Part shown: in pieces, positions 26,004-34,933 of the stretch
Position numbering within the stretch: position 1 is the stretch's first letter
How the letters are laid out: each line of letters opens with the position of its first letter
Source of the DNA: Streptomyces cylindrosporus
GTDB lineage: Bacteria; Actinomycetota; Actinomycetes; Streptomycetales; Streptomycetaceae
Length of the DNA stretch: 64,000 nt
Direction: 5' to 3'
NCBI RefSeq assembly: GCF_022698165.1
Contig: NZ_JALDAY010000002.1
Coordinates: 1-64,000, forward strand
Translations under genes and position numbers: made by a program
Notes under the pieces: generated by a model
Databases searched by the model: none
What the model saw: the letters and a program-made list of their open reading frames with translations, nothing else
What the model was told of the DNA's origin: nothing

Positions 26004-27014
26004 TCAACCCGCCTCCACCGCGTGCCACCGGGCCCGCAGCCGCTCCCGGTCGAGGATCAGCGCGGACTGCCCGCCGATCGTCCGCGAGCCGGCGACCGGC
26101 GCGGTGGAGAAGTGCGCGTCCGCGGCGTCGAGGTGGCGCAGGCCGAACACGAGGTCGCGCAGGTCGCCGTTGGACATCCGGTCGTCCACGCTCACCGTGC
26201 GGGTGATGGCGTCCAGCATCCGCGCGGTGCCTAGGGGGTCGGTGAGGCCGACCCGGCCGCGGATCTCGCCGACCAGGCCGCGCAGGAACTGCTGCTGGTG
26301 CTCGATCCGGTCCAGGTCGCCACGCGGCAGGCCGTGGCGCTGACCGACGTACGCGAGCGCGTCGGCGCCGTGCAGGACATGGGTGCCGGCCGTCCAGTGC
26401 CGGTGCCGCGCCGAGTCGTACGAGTTCTCGTGGACGGTGACGGTCACGCCGCCGACGGCGTCGGTCAGGGCGCGGAAGCCGTTCCAGTCGATGACCGCGA
26501 AATGGTCGACGCGGCTGCCGGTCAGCCGCTCCACCGTCTGGATCATGAGAGGCGGTCCGCCCCAGGAGAACGCGGCATTGATCTTCGCCGAGCCATGCCC
26601 CGGGATCGGCACCCAGCTGTCCCTGGGGATGGACATCACGTGGACCGCGCGCCGGTCGCCGCTCAGACGCACCAGCATCAGCGTGTCGCTGCGCTGTGCT
26701 CCGTACGTCCACAAGCGCGCGGTGGCGGCGCTGCCCGTGGTCGGGCGCTCGGAGCGGCTGTCGACGCCGGCGAGCAGGAAGGTCGTACCGCCGTCGTGCG
26801 CGGTGGACCCGGGCGGACGCGGGCCGGAGGGGAAGGCGTCGGGGATGCGGGCGACCTGGTCGCCGTAGTGGTCGGTACCCCACCAGACGGCACCGGCGCC
26901 CAGGCCGAGCACGGCGAGCACGGTGGCGAGGCCCAGCACCAGCAGCACGCGCAGGAGGCGGTGGCGCCGGTGGGTCCGGCGCCTGGGTTCCCACTGCGTC
27001 CATCGGGTCGCCAT
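26004..27014 (-). CDS. LytR-CpsA-Psr (LCP) family glycopolymer transferase
   Basis: 336 aa, ATG 27014 (MATRWTQWEPRRR); the frame upstream runs through the regulatory element and is not used. A basic cytoplasmic N-terminus, one membrane segment (residues about 26-48) and an extracellular LCP domain. Conserved blocks are SDTLMLVRL, VHVMSIPRDSWVPIPGHG with the key Arg, KINAAFSWGG, VERLTG and GDLDRIEHQQQFL. LCP enzymes move undecaprenyl-linked glycopolymers onto peptidoglycan, so the product of this locus may become wall-attached. It is divergent from the lipoprotein hydrolase, with palindromic element copy 3 in the gap. An exact biochemical role cannot be read from sequence. Confidence 0.9.
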   Translation of the reverse strand: MATRWTQWEPRRRTHRRHRLLRVLLVLGLATVLAVLGLGAGAVWWGTDHYGDQVARIPDAFPSGPRPPGSTAHDGGTTFLLAGVDSRSERPTTGSAATARLWTYGAQRSDTLMLVRLSGDRRAVHVMSIPRDSWVPIPGHGSAKINAAFSWGGPPLMIQTVERLTGSRVDHFAVIDWNGFRALTDAVGGVTVTVHENSYDSARHRHWTAGTHVLHGADALAYVGQRHGLPRGDLDRIEHQQQFLRGLVGEIRGRVGLTDPLGTARMLDAITRTVSVDDRMSNGDLRDLVFGLRHLDAADAHFSTAPVAGSRTIGGQSALILDRERLRARWHAVEAG

Positions 27015-27034
27015 GCGCGTCACGCCCGGAAGAA

Positions 27035-27057
27035 GTAGATTTACAACGTATACATAC
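27035..27057 (+). promoter_or_regulatory. Shared palindromic element, copy 3
   Basis: Core ATTTACAACGTATAC (27039-27053), flanked by GTAG and ATAC. It lies in the 126-base gap between the LCP gene (24 bases from its start) and the rightward lipoprotein hydrolase operon (87 bases), so one site may govern both directions. Confidence 0.7.
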
Positions 27058-27140
27058 ACTTTCGACGCATGCGGGTGTGGAGTCAACACCCGCGCAATTC
27101 ACCCCATTCATCGCCGAGTTCGAGGCTGGTGCGCGTGGTG

Positions 27141-28316
27141 ATGTACCTCCATGGACGCCGCCCTCGGATCGCCCGGACCGCACTGGTCCTGCTGGTGGCC
27201 GGGGCGCTCCTGGCCGCCGGCTGCACCCCACGGGCCTCCTCGCACACCTCCTTGCGCCTGGGCATCGCCTACGGTGACCGGCTCGTCTGGATGTCCGACA
27301 GGGATCTCGCGGCCTCGCTCGACGACGCCGTCGCGGTGGGCGCACGGTGGGTACGGGCGGATCTGTCCTGGCAGGACGTCCAGGCCGACGGGCCCGACCG
27401 GTATCGATGGGGTCTGTTCGACCGGGTCGTCACGGCGGCCGAGGCGCGCGGCCTGACCGTGCTGCCCGTACTTGCCTACACCCCGGCGTGGGCGCGGGCC
27501 GGGCGCTGCGCCGACAGCAAGTGCGGGCCTGCCGACCCCGAGGCCTTCGCCGCCTTCGCCGGTGCCGCGGCCGCCCGGTACACGCGGCGAGGCATCGGCA
27601 CATGGGAAATCTGGAACGAGCCCAACATCCCGGCTTTCTGGCACCCGGCGCCCGACGCGACCGCGTACGCGACGCTGTTGCGGGCGACGAGCCGGGCCCT
27701 GCGCCGTGTGGACCCGTCGGCCAAGGTCGTCCTCGGTGGGCTCTCCGCGGCCGGTACCGAGGGCGCCGTATCGGCACCGGACTTTCTCGCGGCCGTACTG
27801 GCGCATGGCGGCAAGGGGCTCTTCGACGCTGTGGGCTATCACCCCTACACCTACTCCCGGCTGGCGAGCGCGAGAGTTCCTCCGGGCACGGAATGGGACG
27901 GCATCAACCGCGCACACCCCAGCCTGCACGGCGTGCTGGCGGCGCACGCCATGCCCGACACTCCTGTGTGGATCACCGAGTTCGGCGCGCCGACGAACGG
28001 GCCGGGCCATGTGACCGAGCAGCGGCAGGCCCTGATCGCGGCGGACGTGGTCCGCACGGCGGTCGACACTCCCCATGTGGGGGCCTTGATCTGGTACACC
28101 GACCGGGATCCGGGGACCGACACGTCCACGGTGGAGAACTTCTTCGGCCTGCGCCGCGCCGACGGGCGGGCGAAACCCGCCTTCGACGCGCTCCGTCGCG
28201 CCGTGACCGCGCTCCGCCACCGGGCCCGCGGGGCCACCGCTGGCAGCGTCGTGGCCGATGAGCAACCATTGATCCATACGTACTCGGGAGACCGAGGCCA
28301 AGGTCGACGACGGTGA
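27141..28316 (+). CDS. Lipoprotein glycoside hydrolase, GH39/PslG-like
   Basis: 391 aa from ATG 27141 (MYLHGRRPRIARTAL); in-frame GTGs just upstream and ATG 27069 are alternatives. A basic n-region, hydrophobic core and lipobox LLAAGC give a membrane-anchored lipoprotein. The mature part is a TIM-barrel glycosidase: WVRADLSWQDVQ, then WEIWNEPNIPAFW with the acid/base Glu (NEP) and VWITEFGAPT with the nucleophile Glu. The arrangement resembles the biofilm-associated glycosidase PslG and GH39/GH5-like enzymes. It heads a tightly coupled rightward operon (27141-34933) of flippase, transferases, polymerase and deacetylase. It probably trims or edits the polymer outside the membrane; substrate unknown. 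Confidence 0.87.
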   Translation: MYLHGRRPRIARTALVLLVAGALLAAGCTPRASSHTSLRLGIAYGDRLVWMSDRDLAASLDDAVAVGARWVRADLSWQDVQADGPDRYRWGLFDRVVTAAEARGLTVLPVLAYTPAWARAGRCADSKCGPADPEAFAAFAGAAAARYTRRGIGTWEIWNEPNIPAFWHPAPDATAYATLLRATSRALRRVDPSAKVVLGGLSAAGTEGAVSAPDFLAAVLAHGGKGLFDAVGYHPYTYSRLASARVPPGTEWDGINRAHPSLHGVLAAHAMPDTPVWITEFGAPTNGPGHVTEQRQALIAADVVRTAVDTPHVGALIWYTDRDPGTDTSTVENFFGLRRADGRAKPAFDALRRAVTALRHRARGATAGSVVADEQPLIHTYSGDRGQGRRR

Positions 28317-29929
28317 ACCATCTGCGGTGGAGCTGCTGCACCCAGACCGCCACGGGGCTGGGACGGGTGCCCGCTCCCGCTGCATCAGCGGCCTGCCAGG
28401 GCACACCGTGGCTCGGACTGATGTGGTCCCGCCGACCGCCCCGTCACGACACCGGAGACGGACATCCCACCCCCGTCGGCCACCGGCTCCCACACGACAG
28501 ACCGGTCCACACCGCGCGCACGGCCCTGACTCTGGGTATCGCCGAGATCATCGGCAAGCTGTCCATGCTGATCCTCACGGTGGGTGCCGCCCGGCTGCTG
28601 GGCGTAGCCGACTTCGGCGTGTTCTCCTACGCTCTGGCCATCGGCACGCTCGCCGCGGTGGTGCCGCAGTGGGGGTACGACATCGTCGTGATCCAGCGGG
28701 CCAGTGCCGACCCGTCGCGCCTGCGGGAGCTGCTCGCCGAACTCCTGGCGATGCGCACGCTCCTCGTCGTCCTGGTCTTCGCGGTCATCGGCGGACTCTC
28801 CGGGTTCACCTCACTGTCCGGAGAACAGGGGACCGCCACGGGGCTGCTCATCGTCGCCGCCGTGTTGATGGACACGTACACGGAGGCCTACCGCTCCGCT
28901 GCCGCCGCGCTGCAGCGGCAGAGCATGATGGCCGCCGTCCACCTGGCTCAGCGGCTGCTGACCGCGGGCGCGGCGCTGCTGGCGCTGTTCGCCGACACCG
29001 GACTGACCGGGCTCGCGGTGGCCTTTCTCGCCGGGACCGTCGTCGGGCCGGTGACGGCGGCAGTGCTCATGCGCCGCACGGGCTACGGACCCCGCTGGCG
29101 GGAGATGTCCCTTGCGGGTCTGGTGGACCTGAACCGGGGTACGTGGGTGATCGGCGTCGCTTCTCTCGCGCTGATGGTGCTGTTCCGGATCGACACGGTG
29201 ATGATCGGCTGGTTCGCGGGCCCGAGCGAGGTCGGCATCTACGCCGCCACCTACCGGCTGCTGGAGACCACGCTGTTCGTCAGTTTCGTGGCCGCCCGCA
29301 CGATCTTCCCCCTGATGGCGAGCAGTCCCGAACCGGAGCGGATCCGGCACTTCAGCGAACAGGGCATCAGCATGATGGCCGCCGTGTTCGTGCCGTACGC
29401 GGTACTCCTGTGGTGCCGCGGGCACACGGTACTGGACGTTCTGTACGGCCACCAGTTCGCCGACGCGGGCACCGGAATGCTGGCCTGGCTGGCCCCGGCC
29501 CCCTTTCTCTACGGCGTGTCCTACCTCGCCTCGTACGCCATCGTCGCCGCGGGTCCGACCCTGCGGGCCCTCACCAGCTCCCTGATCGCGCTGGCGGTGA
29601 ACACGGGCCTGAACCTCGCCCTCATCCCGTCCTACGGCGGGATCGCCGCCGCGTTCACGACCTCGCTGTCGTACGGGGTCTATGCGGCCGCCCTGATCCT
29701 GCTGGGACGCGCCAGGGCGGGTACGCCCAGGCTGCCACGAGCCATGCTGGCCTCCGTGACGGCCTCCGCCCTCGCCTGCGGACCACTGCTGGCGCCGTGG
29801 CCGTTCGTGCCCGCCGTGTTCGCCGCGGCCGTCGTGTACGTGCCGGCCTGGCTGTTCGTCACCCAGCGCGTCGATCCGAAGCAGGTGCAGGTCCTGCGCA
29901 GAATGCTCCGGCGCGGGAGGATCGCATGA
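28313..29929 (+). CDS. Wzx-type oligosaccharide flippase
   Basis: 538 aa from GTG 28313, whose GTGA overlaps the upstream stop. The first 65 residues are polar, His- and Arg-rich and not typical of flippases, so a later start (for example ATG 28421) is possible. The rest has about 12-14 hydrophobic segments with MATE/MOP-superfamily blocks: GIAEIIGKLSMLILTVGAAR, FGVFSYALAIGTL, LFRIDTVMIGWFAGPSEVGIY and YAATYRLLE. Wzx proteins flip undecaprenyl-diphosphate-linked repeat units across the membrane. Its neighbours (glycosyltransferases, Wzy-Wzz) complete a Wzx/Wzy pathway. Its stop overlaps the next start (ATGA). Confidence 0.88.
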   Translation: MNHLRWSCCTQTATGLGRVPAPAASAACQGTPWLGLMWSRRPPRHDTGDGHPTPVGHRLPHDRPVHTARTALTLGIAEIIGKLSMLILTVGAARLLGVADFGVFSYALAIGTLAAVVPQWGYDIVVIQRASADPSRLRELLAELLAMRTLLVVLVFAVIGGLSGFTSLSGEQGTATGLLIVAAVLMDTYTEAYRSAAAALQRQSMMAAVHLAQRLLTAGAALLALFADTGLTGLAVAFLAGTVVGPVTAAVLMRRTGYGPRWREMSLAGLVDLNRGTWVIGVASLALMVLFRIDTVMIGWFAGPSEVGIYAATYRLLETTLFVSFVAARTIFPLMASSPEPERIRHFSEQGISMMAAVFVPYAVLLWCRGHTVLDVLYGHQFADAGTGMLAWLAPAPFLYGVSYLASYAIVAAGPTLRALTSSLIALAVNTGLNLALIPSYGGIAAAFTTSLSYGVYAAALILLGRARAGTPRLPRAMLASVTASALACGPLLAPWPFVPAVFAAAVVYVPAWLFVTQRVDPKQVQVLRRMLRRGRIA

Positions 29930-32085
29930 ACCGTCCGCTGCGCGTCGCCGTCGTGGCGCCGTACGGGGTCATCGGAGGCGCCGAACTCTGGCTGCTCTCC
30001 CTGCTGGACGTCACCGACCGGCTCGACGTCAACGTCGTGATGCTGGCCGACGGGCCACTGCGCGACGAATTCGCCGGCCGCGGCATTCCGTATGTCCTGC
30101 GCCCCACCGGTCGATCCGTCCGCGCTCTCGCAGGCACCGCCTCCTGGCTGGCACGCCGGCTGCGCGCGGACGCACCCGACGTGATCCTCGCCAATGGCGT
30201 CAAGGCCGCCACGGTGGCCGCCCCCGCCGCCCGGCTCACCGGAGTTCCCTGTGTCTGGGCCAAGCACGACCACTCCTACGACGGCTTCCTCACCCGGGTC
30301 CTGGCGACCGTCACCGACGCCTGCATCGGCACCGAGCCGGGACTGATCGCCGCCTCCCACCACCCCCGAGCGGCGCTGGTGCCGGTGCCCGCGCCGAGCG
30401 GAAGCGCGCTGCCGCGCACGGCCGCCCGCGCGGAGCTGTCCCGGCGCGGCGCTCGGCTCGACGGCGACGAGCGGCTGCTGCTCACCATCAGCCGGCTGGT
30501 CTCGTACAAGGGCGTGGACGACGCGATCGCGGCCCTCGCCCTTCCCGGTGGCGCGCGGTGGCGGCTGGCCGTGGTGGGCCCTGCGGACCCGAGCGATCCG
30601 GGTGAACGCGAACGGCTCACCGCCCTGGCCGGGAAGCTGGGCGTGGCGGACCGAGTGGACTTCGCCGGCTGGGTGCAGGACGCGTGGCGGATCATCCCCG
30701 CGGCCGACTCCGTCGCCGTTCTGACCAAGCCCGACGGAACGGGTCCCGGCCAGGAGGCGTTCGGCGGAACCGCCATCGAGGCCATGCTCAACGGCGTGCC
30801 GGTGATCACCACCGGGCCCGGCTCCGTGGCCGACCGGGTGGCCGGTCCGTCCGCGGCGCCTCCTGGTGGGATCGCGGTGCCCCCCGCCGAGCCCGCCAGA
30901 GTCGCCGACGCCCTGTTCCGGCTCTCGGACGCGGACACCCGGGCGGCCATGGGGCGTGCGGGGCGACGCCGGACGGCGGACAATCCCGGTCCGGCCCGGT
31001 GCGCGGCCCTGCTGGCGCAGACGCTGTCCCGGGCCGCGGGACTGACGGGTGCCGGACTGACGGGAACGACACCGGTGTCGGTGGTGGTCACGGTGCTGGA
31101 CGAGGGTCCGAGGATCGACGGGCTCCTGGAGCGGATTCTGCTCCAACTCACCGTCGACGGCGACGAGATCGTGGTGGTGGATCGTGGCTCCGTCGACCGC
31201 ACGGCTCAGCGGGTGGCCGCCTGGGCCTCCCGGGATGCTCGGGTCCGGCTGGTGCCGTGTCCCGGCACGAGCCCTGGGGCCGGGTACGACACGGGTGTCC
31301 GGGCAGCGGCCAACACCCTGATCCTCTGTGCCGACGCCGAATGCGTGCCCGCGCCGGACTGGCTGGACCGGATGCGGGCGGCGGCCTCGGAGCCGGAGCC
31401 GGCCGAACTGCTGGTCGGTGTCTGCCGGGTGACCGGCCATGGGCCCCTCGCCCAAGCCATGGCCACGGTGTATCCCCTGCCGGAGGAGGTTCGGCGCCCT
31501 CCGGGACCCTGGTCGCTCACGCGCCGCGTGCTCTTCGGCGGCGGGTTCGGCGCGACCGGCCCCGCCGGGGGTTCGTCGGCCTTCACGTTCCGGGCTTGGC
31601 AGGACGTCGGCGGTTTCCGTGAGCAGAACGTGCCGGGCATGGGTGTGCTGTTCGGGCGAGCGGCGGCGCGGGCGGGCCACCGGGTGGCCGTCGTGGGCTC
31701 GGCCGAGGTCGGCCGCGAGCAGCCGGCGCCGCTGCCCGTGGCCGTGCAAACGGCGTTGCGGCTGGGTGAGGAGCTCGGACTCCAGGCTGATGGCGGCCAG
31801 TTGGCCGGTGCCATGGTCCGGGCGGCCGTGTACGGGGGCGTCCTGGGGGCGGCGCTGAGGCGTCCTCGACTGCGGCCGGCGGCAGCCGGGGTGGTCGGTG
31901 TCTGGCTCGCGGCACCGGTCAGCAGGGCTGTCCGGCGCGGGAACTGGGGCGCTCTACCGCTCGTTCCGCCGGTCGTCGGCGGCCTCTCGGCCGCGCGGGC
32001 GGCGGGTTTCGCTCGAGGGCTGGCCGGGCGTGTCCGAACAGCCCGGCAGGCGGTGGACGACGCGCGACGGGGCCCGGTCCGATGA
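29926..32085 (+). CDS. Bifunctional glycosyltransferase, GT4-GT2 fusion
   Basis: 719 aa, ATG 29926 overlapping the flippase stop. Residues about 1-370 form a GT4 (GT-B) enzyme: VAVVAPYGVIGGAELWLLSL, TISRLVSYKGVDDAIAAL, and the donor-site block GQEAFGGTAIEAMLNGVPVI with the E-x7-E pattern. Residues about 380-610 form a GT2 (GT-A) domain: VSVVVTVLDEGPRIDGLLE, DGDEIVVVDRGSVDRT and LILCADAECVPAPDWLDRM, with DADAE replacing the usual DxD as ADAE. The remaining 100 residues hold hydrophobic stretches that may contact the membrane. Two glycosidic bonds of the repeat unit could thus be made by one protein. Stop overlaps the Wzy-Wzz start. Confidence 0.88.
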   Translation: MNRPLRVAVVAPYGVIGGAELWLLSLLDVTDRLDVNVVMLADGPLRDEFAGRGIPYVLRPTGRSVRALAGTASWLARRLRADAPDVILANGVKAATVAAPAARLTGVPCVWAKHDHSYDGFLTRVLATVTDACIGTEPGLIAASHHPRAALVPVPAPSGSALPRTAARAELSRRGARLDGDERLLLTISRLVSYKGVDDAIAALALPGGARWRLAVVGPADPSDPGERERLTALAGKLGVADRVDFAGWVQDAWRIIPAADSVAVLTKPDGTGPGQEAFGGTAIEAMLNGVPVITTGPGSVADRVAGPSAAPPGGIAVPPAEPARVADALFRLSDADTRAAMGRAGRRRTADNPGPARCAALLAQTLSRAAGLTGAGLTGTTPVSVVVTVLDEGPRIDGLLERILLQLTVDGDEIVVVDRGSVDRTAQRVAAWASRDARVRLVPCPGTSPGAGYDTGVRAAANTLILCADAECVPAPDWLDRMRAAASEPEPAELLVGVCRVTGHGPLAQAMATVYPLPEEVRRPPGPWSLTRRVLFGGGFGATGPAGGSSAFTFRAWQDVGGFREQNVPGMGVLFGRAAARAGHRVAVVGSAEVGREQPAPLPVAVQTALRLGEELGLQADGGQLAGAMVRAAVYGGVLGAALRRPRLRPAAAGVVGVWLAAPVSRAVRRGNWGALPLVPPVVGGLSAARAAGFARGLAGRVRTARQAVDDARRGPVR

Positions 32086-34178
32086 CAGCGACGAGGGCAC
32101 TCGAACGAAGCTTTCCGCCGGTCGTCGGCTGCGGCGTCGTGCTCGCCTCGGCGGCTGTCTGGGTCTCCGGGCGAAGTGCTCCGCTCGGTCTCGGTGTCCT
32201 CGTCCTGGTGCCGCTGATGATTCTGTTCACGGTCGCCGCCCTGCGCCGACCGGTGCTGGCCGTGGCCGCCTTCGCCGTGCTGCTTCCGGCCGGGAGCATC
32301 GGGTTGCCCCTGTCGACGAACGCCGCACAGGTGCTGGCCGTGTGGGCGGCCCTGGTGGTGCTCGCGGCGCGCATCGGGGGTCGGGGCCGAAGCCTCGGAC
32401 GGTCGCCGGTGCTCGCGGCGTCGGCACTGCTGGTCGTATCGGCGCTGCTGTCCACGCTCACGAGCGTCGCCCCGCGCATCTCACTGTTGCAGACCATGAA
32501 CTACGTGGCCGGACTGGCCCTCGCGGCGGCCGTCGTGGCGGCGACGGCCCGGCGCGGCGACCTTCTCGTGTCGGCGATGGCGGTGGTCGTCGGCGGGGCG
32601 GTGCTGTGCGGCAGCGTGCTCGTCGACCTTCCGAATCTGCAAGCCCGATTCGACTCGACGATCGTCGGGAACCGGCCGACGGGAATCTTCGCCCAGCCCA
32701 ACGAACTCGGGCTGTGTACCGCCATGATGCTGTGCTTCAGCCTTGCCATGGCCGTTGTCGCCCTGCGCCGGGGGTACAGGGCACTGGTCGTGCTGTGCGG
32801 GACCGCTTCGGTTCTGGCGCTGACGGCTCTGGTGCTCAGCCTCTCCCGAGGAGGCTGGATCGGCGCATTCGCCGGTCTGGTCGTCCTGGTGGCGTTGCTT
32901 CGCGGGGCCCGTCGGCCGCTGCTGATCTGTTTTCTGACGGTGGGCGTGGTCGTCCTGGCCCTGCTGGTGGCCGAGCCGGCGACATCGGGCTCCTCTGTCT
33001 TCGTCGACCGCTTCGCCACCATCTTCACCGGCGAACGCAGTCCCTTCGACGAGCGGCCCGCGGCATGGGCCGGTGCGCTGCGGCAGATGGCCCAGAGCCC
33101 GGTGCTCGGCAGTGGCCCCGCCGCCTTTCCGACAGCGGCAGCACAGGGGTTGGCCCAGTTCACCGACGTACGACAGGTCGTGCATGCGCACGTGCTGTAC
33201 CTCACCGTGGGCGCGGAGCAGGGCGTCCTGGGGGTGGCGGCCTTGGTCGTCGCGATCGGTTTCGGCGTGCGGGAAGCCCTGCGCAACCGTCCCGCGCCCA
33301 CGCACTTCCCGCGCGGTCCCCGTGCGACCGCTTCTCCCCCGGCGTACCCGGTGGAGGCCGGCGTGTCGGCGGCGGCCGCCGCCGCGCTGACCGCCGTGGT
33401 CGCCGAGGGAGTTGTCGACTATCCCCTCCGCAACCCCGTGCTGGGAGCGATGACGTGGCTGGTCATCGGCCTGCTCGCGGCGTGTGCCCGGACCCGGTCG
33501 GCGATGCCGAGCGGCGACGATCCGAAGGTGGCCGAAATGAAGAGACTGACAGCGTCGGCGACGCCCGGCTCCCCGTCCCGGCCGCAGAGCGACGATCAGG
33601 GCGGGAGAACCCATCGGGCCGTCCGTCCGACGACCCGCGCGATCCTGGCCGGGCTGCTGGCGGGACTGGTCGTGCTCGGCGCCGGATTGATCGTGATCGC
33701 AGAACAGCCGACCCGCTACGCGGCCACCAGCACGGTGTCCCTCGCACCGCGCTCGCTGCCCAACGTCAGCGCCGACATCGTCCGGCTGGCGGCCACCAAG
33801 TACGCCGTCGTGGCCGGCTCGACGGCGAATCTGGAACTGGCGGCCCGCCGGAGCGACATGACGACGTCGGAGCTCCGGGACGATCTGTCGGTGGCGGTGC
33901 AGCAGGAGACGGCCAACGTGGACATCACGGTGACGGGCAGGAACGCCGATCAGGCCGCCAACGCCGCCAACTCGATCGCCTCCGCGGTCGCCACGGCCAC
34001 CGACCACGACCGGCTGATCACGGGGGAGGTGACCGCTCCCGCCGATCCGGACGCCGCGGACCGCAAGCCTTCCCGCCCGCTGCTGCTGACCATCGCGATC
34101 GCCGCCGCCGTCTTGATCGCCGCCTGGGTCACCGTGGGTGTCCGCTATGCCGCCCGCCGGGCCGCCGGGGAGGACTGA
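32082..34178 (+). CDS. Fused O-antigen polymerase/ligase (Wzy) and Wzz chain-length domain
   Basis: 698 aa, ATG 32082 in an ATGA overlap. Residues about 10-475 contain 11 or more membrane segments with the Wzy/WaaL pattern, including NRPTGIFAQPNELGL, ALVLSLSRGGWIGAFAGL and the periplasmic loop SPVLGSGPAAFPTA, then HAHVLYLTVGAEQGVLG. A charged linker of about 40 residues (480-520) leads to a Wzz-like module: a membrane segment near 521-543, an extracytoplasmic part (YAATSTVSLAPRSLPNVSAD, QETANVDITVTGRNADQAAN) and a closing membrane segment near 665-688. No tyrosine-kinase domain is present. Polymerase and chain-length control are usually separate proteins, so this fusion is unusual. Coupled to the deacetylase (TGATG). 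Confidence 0.82.
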   Translation: MTATRALERSFPPVVGCGVVLASAAVWVSGRSAPLGLGVLVLVPLMILFTVAALRRPVLAVAAFAVLLPAGSIGLPLSTNAAQVLAVWAALVVLAARIGGRGRSLGRSPVLAASALLVVSALLSTLTSVAPRISLLQTMNYVAGLALAAAVVAATARRGDLLVSAMAVVVGGAVLCGSVLVDLPNLQARFDSTIVGNRPTGIFAQPNELGLCTAMMLCFSLAMAVVALRRGYRALVVLCGTASVLALTALVLSLSRGGWIGAFAGLVVLVALLRGARRPLLICFLTVGVVVLALLVAEPATSGSSVFVDRFATIFTGERSPFDERPAAWAGALRQMAQSPVLGSGPAAFPTAAAQGLAQFTDVRQVVHAHVLYLTVGAEQGVLGVAALVVAIGFGVREALRNRPAPTHFPRGPRATASPPAYPVEAGVSAAAAAALTAVVAEGVVDYPLRNPVLGAMTWLVIGLLAACARTRSAMPSGDDPKVAEMKRLTASATPGSPSRPQSDDQGGRTHRAVRPTTRAILAGLLAGLVVLGAGLIVIAEQPTRYAATSTVSLAPRSLPNVSADIVRLAATKYAVVAGSTANLELAARRSDMTTSELRDDLSVAVQQETANVDITVTGRNADQAANAANSIASAVATATDHDRLITGEVTAPADPDAADRKPSRPLLLTIAIAAAVLIAAWVTVGVRYAARRAAGED

Positions 34179-34933
34179 TGGGAGAGACACGGGTCTTGAT
34201 GTATCACGCGGTCGGCACCCGTACGGCGGCACACGACCCGCACAACCTCTTCGTCCCGCCCGACACCCTCCGCAGACAGCTCTCCGCCCTGCTCGACCGC
34301 GGCTGGACACCGCTCACGCTCGACGCCTACCTCCGAAATGACACTCCGCGGCGAAGCGTGCTGCTCACCTTCGACGACGGTTACCAGGCCTTCCTCGACG
34401 AAGGGCTGCCCGTACTGCGGGAGTTGGGCGTGCCCGCCACGGTGTTCGTGCTCACCGGCCTGCTCGGCGGCAGGTCGGAGTGGATGCCCGAGATGCCCGA
34501 CGAGGCACTGGTGGACGTCGACGGTGTGCGGGAGCTGGCCGCGGCGGGCCTGGACGTCGAGTGCCACGGGTGGGACCACAGCCATCTGTCCGGTGCCGAT
34601 CCCGGGACGCTGGCCCGCAATGTCACGGACGCCGCCCGGACGCTGGCCGAGCTCACGGGCCGCAAGCCCCGCGCGTACGCCTACCCGTACGGGGACCACG
34701 ACCTCGCGGCGCGCCGGGCCGTGGCCGAGGCGGGCTTCGAGCTGGCCTTCAGCGTGCACGAGGGAGCGGGGCGGTTCGCCGTCCCCCGTGTCGACATCAC
34801 GTCCATCGACACCGATACGACCTTCCGGATGAAGACCTGGCGGGCCTACCCCGCGCTGCGCCGACTGTCCGGCCGCGCCCCAGCGCTGCGCTCGACCCTG
34901 CACTCAATGATCGGCCGCGCGCCCCGGCCGTGA
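34178..34933 (+). CDS. Polysaccharide deacetylase (NodB/CE4 domain)
   Basis: 251 aa, ATG 34178 overlapping the previous stop. CE4 motifs: LLTFDDGYQAF with the catalytic and metal Asp pair, CHGWDHSHLSG with the HxxxH metal ligands, and KPRAYAYPYGDHD as the next motif with the Arg/Pro-Tyr block. MYHAVGTRTAAHDPHNLFV at the N-terminus is typical of exopolysaccharide deacetylases. No signal peptide or anchor is visible, so it may work on cytoplasmic sugar intermediates or be exported in another way. It ends the operon and overlaps the convergent glycosyltransferase tail by 30 bases. It likely removes acetyl groups from amino sugars of the polymer. Confidence 0.9.
   Translation: MGETRVLMYHAVGTRTAAHDPHNLFVPPDTLRRQLSALLDRGWTPLTLDAYLRNDTPRRSVLLTFDDGYQAFLDEGLPVLRELGVPATVFVLTGLLGGRSEWMPEMPDEALVDVDGVRELAAAGLDVECHGWDHSHLSGADPGTLARNVTDAARTLAELTGRKPRAYAYPYGDHDLAARRAVAEAGFELAFSVHEGAGRFAVPRVDITSIDTDTTFRMKTWRAYPALRRLSGRAPALRSTLHSMIGRAPRP

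Noticed and set aside
28327..29925. Extension of the GT4-GT2 protein upstream to 28327
   Set aside because: The upstream part is a frame-shifted reading of the Wzx flippase; ATG 29926 overlaps the flippase stop and starts the GT4 motif.
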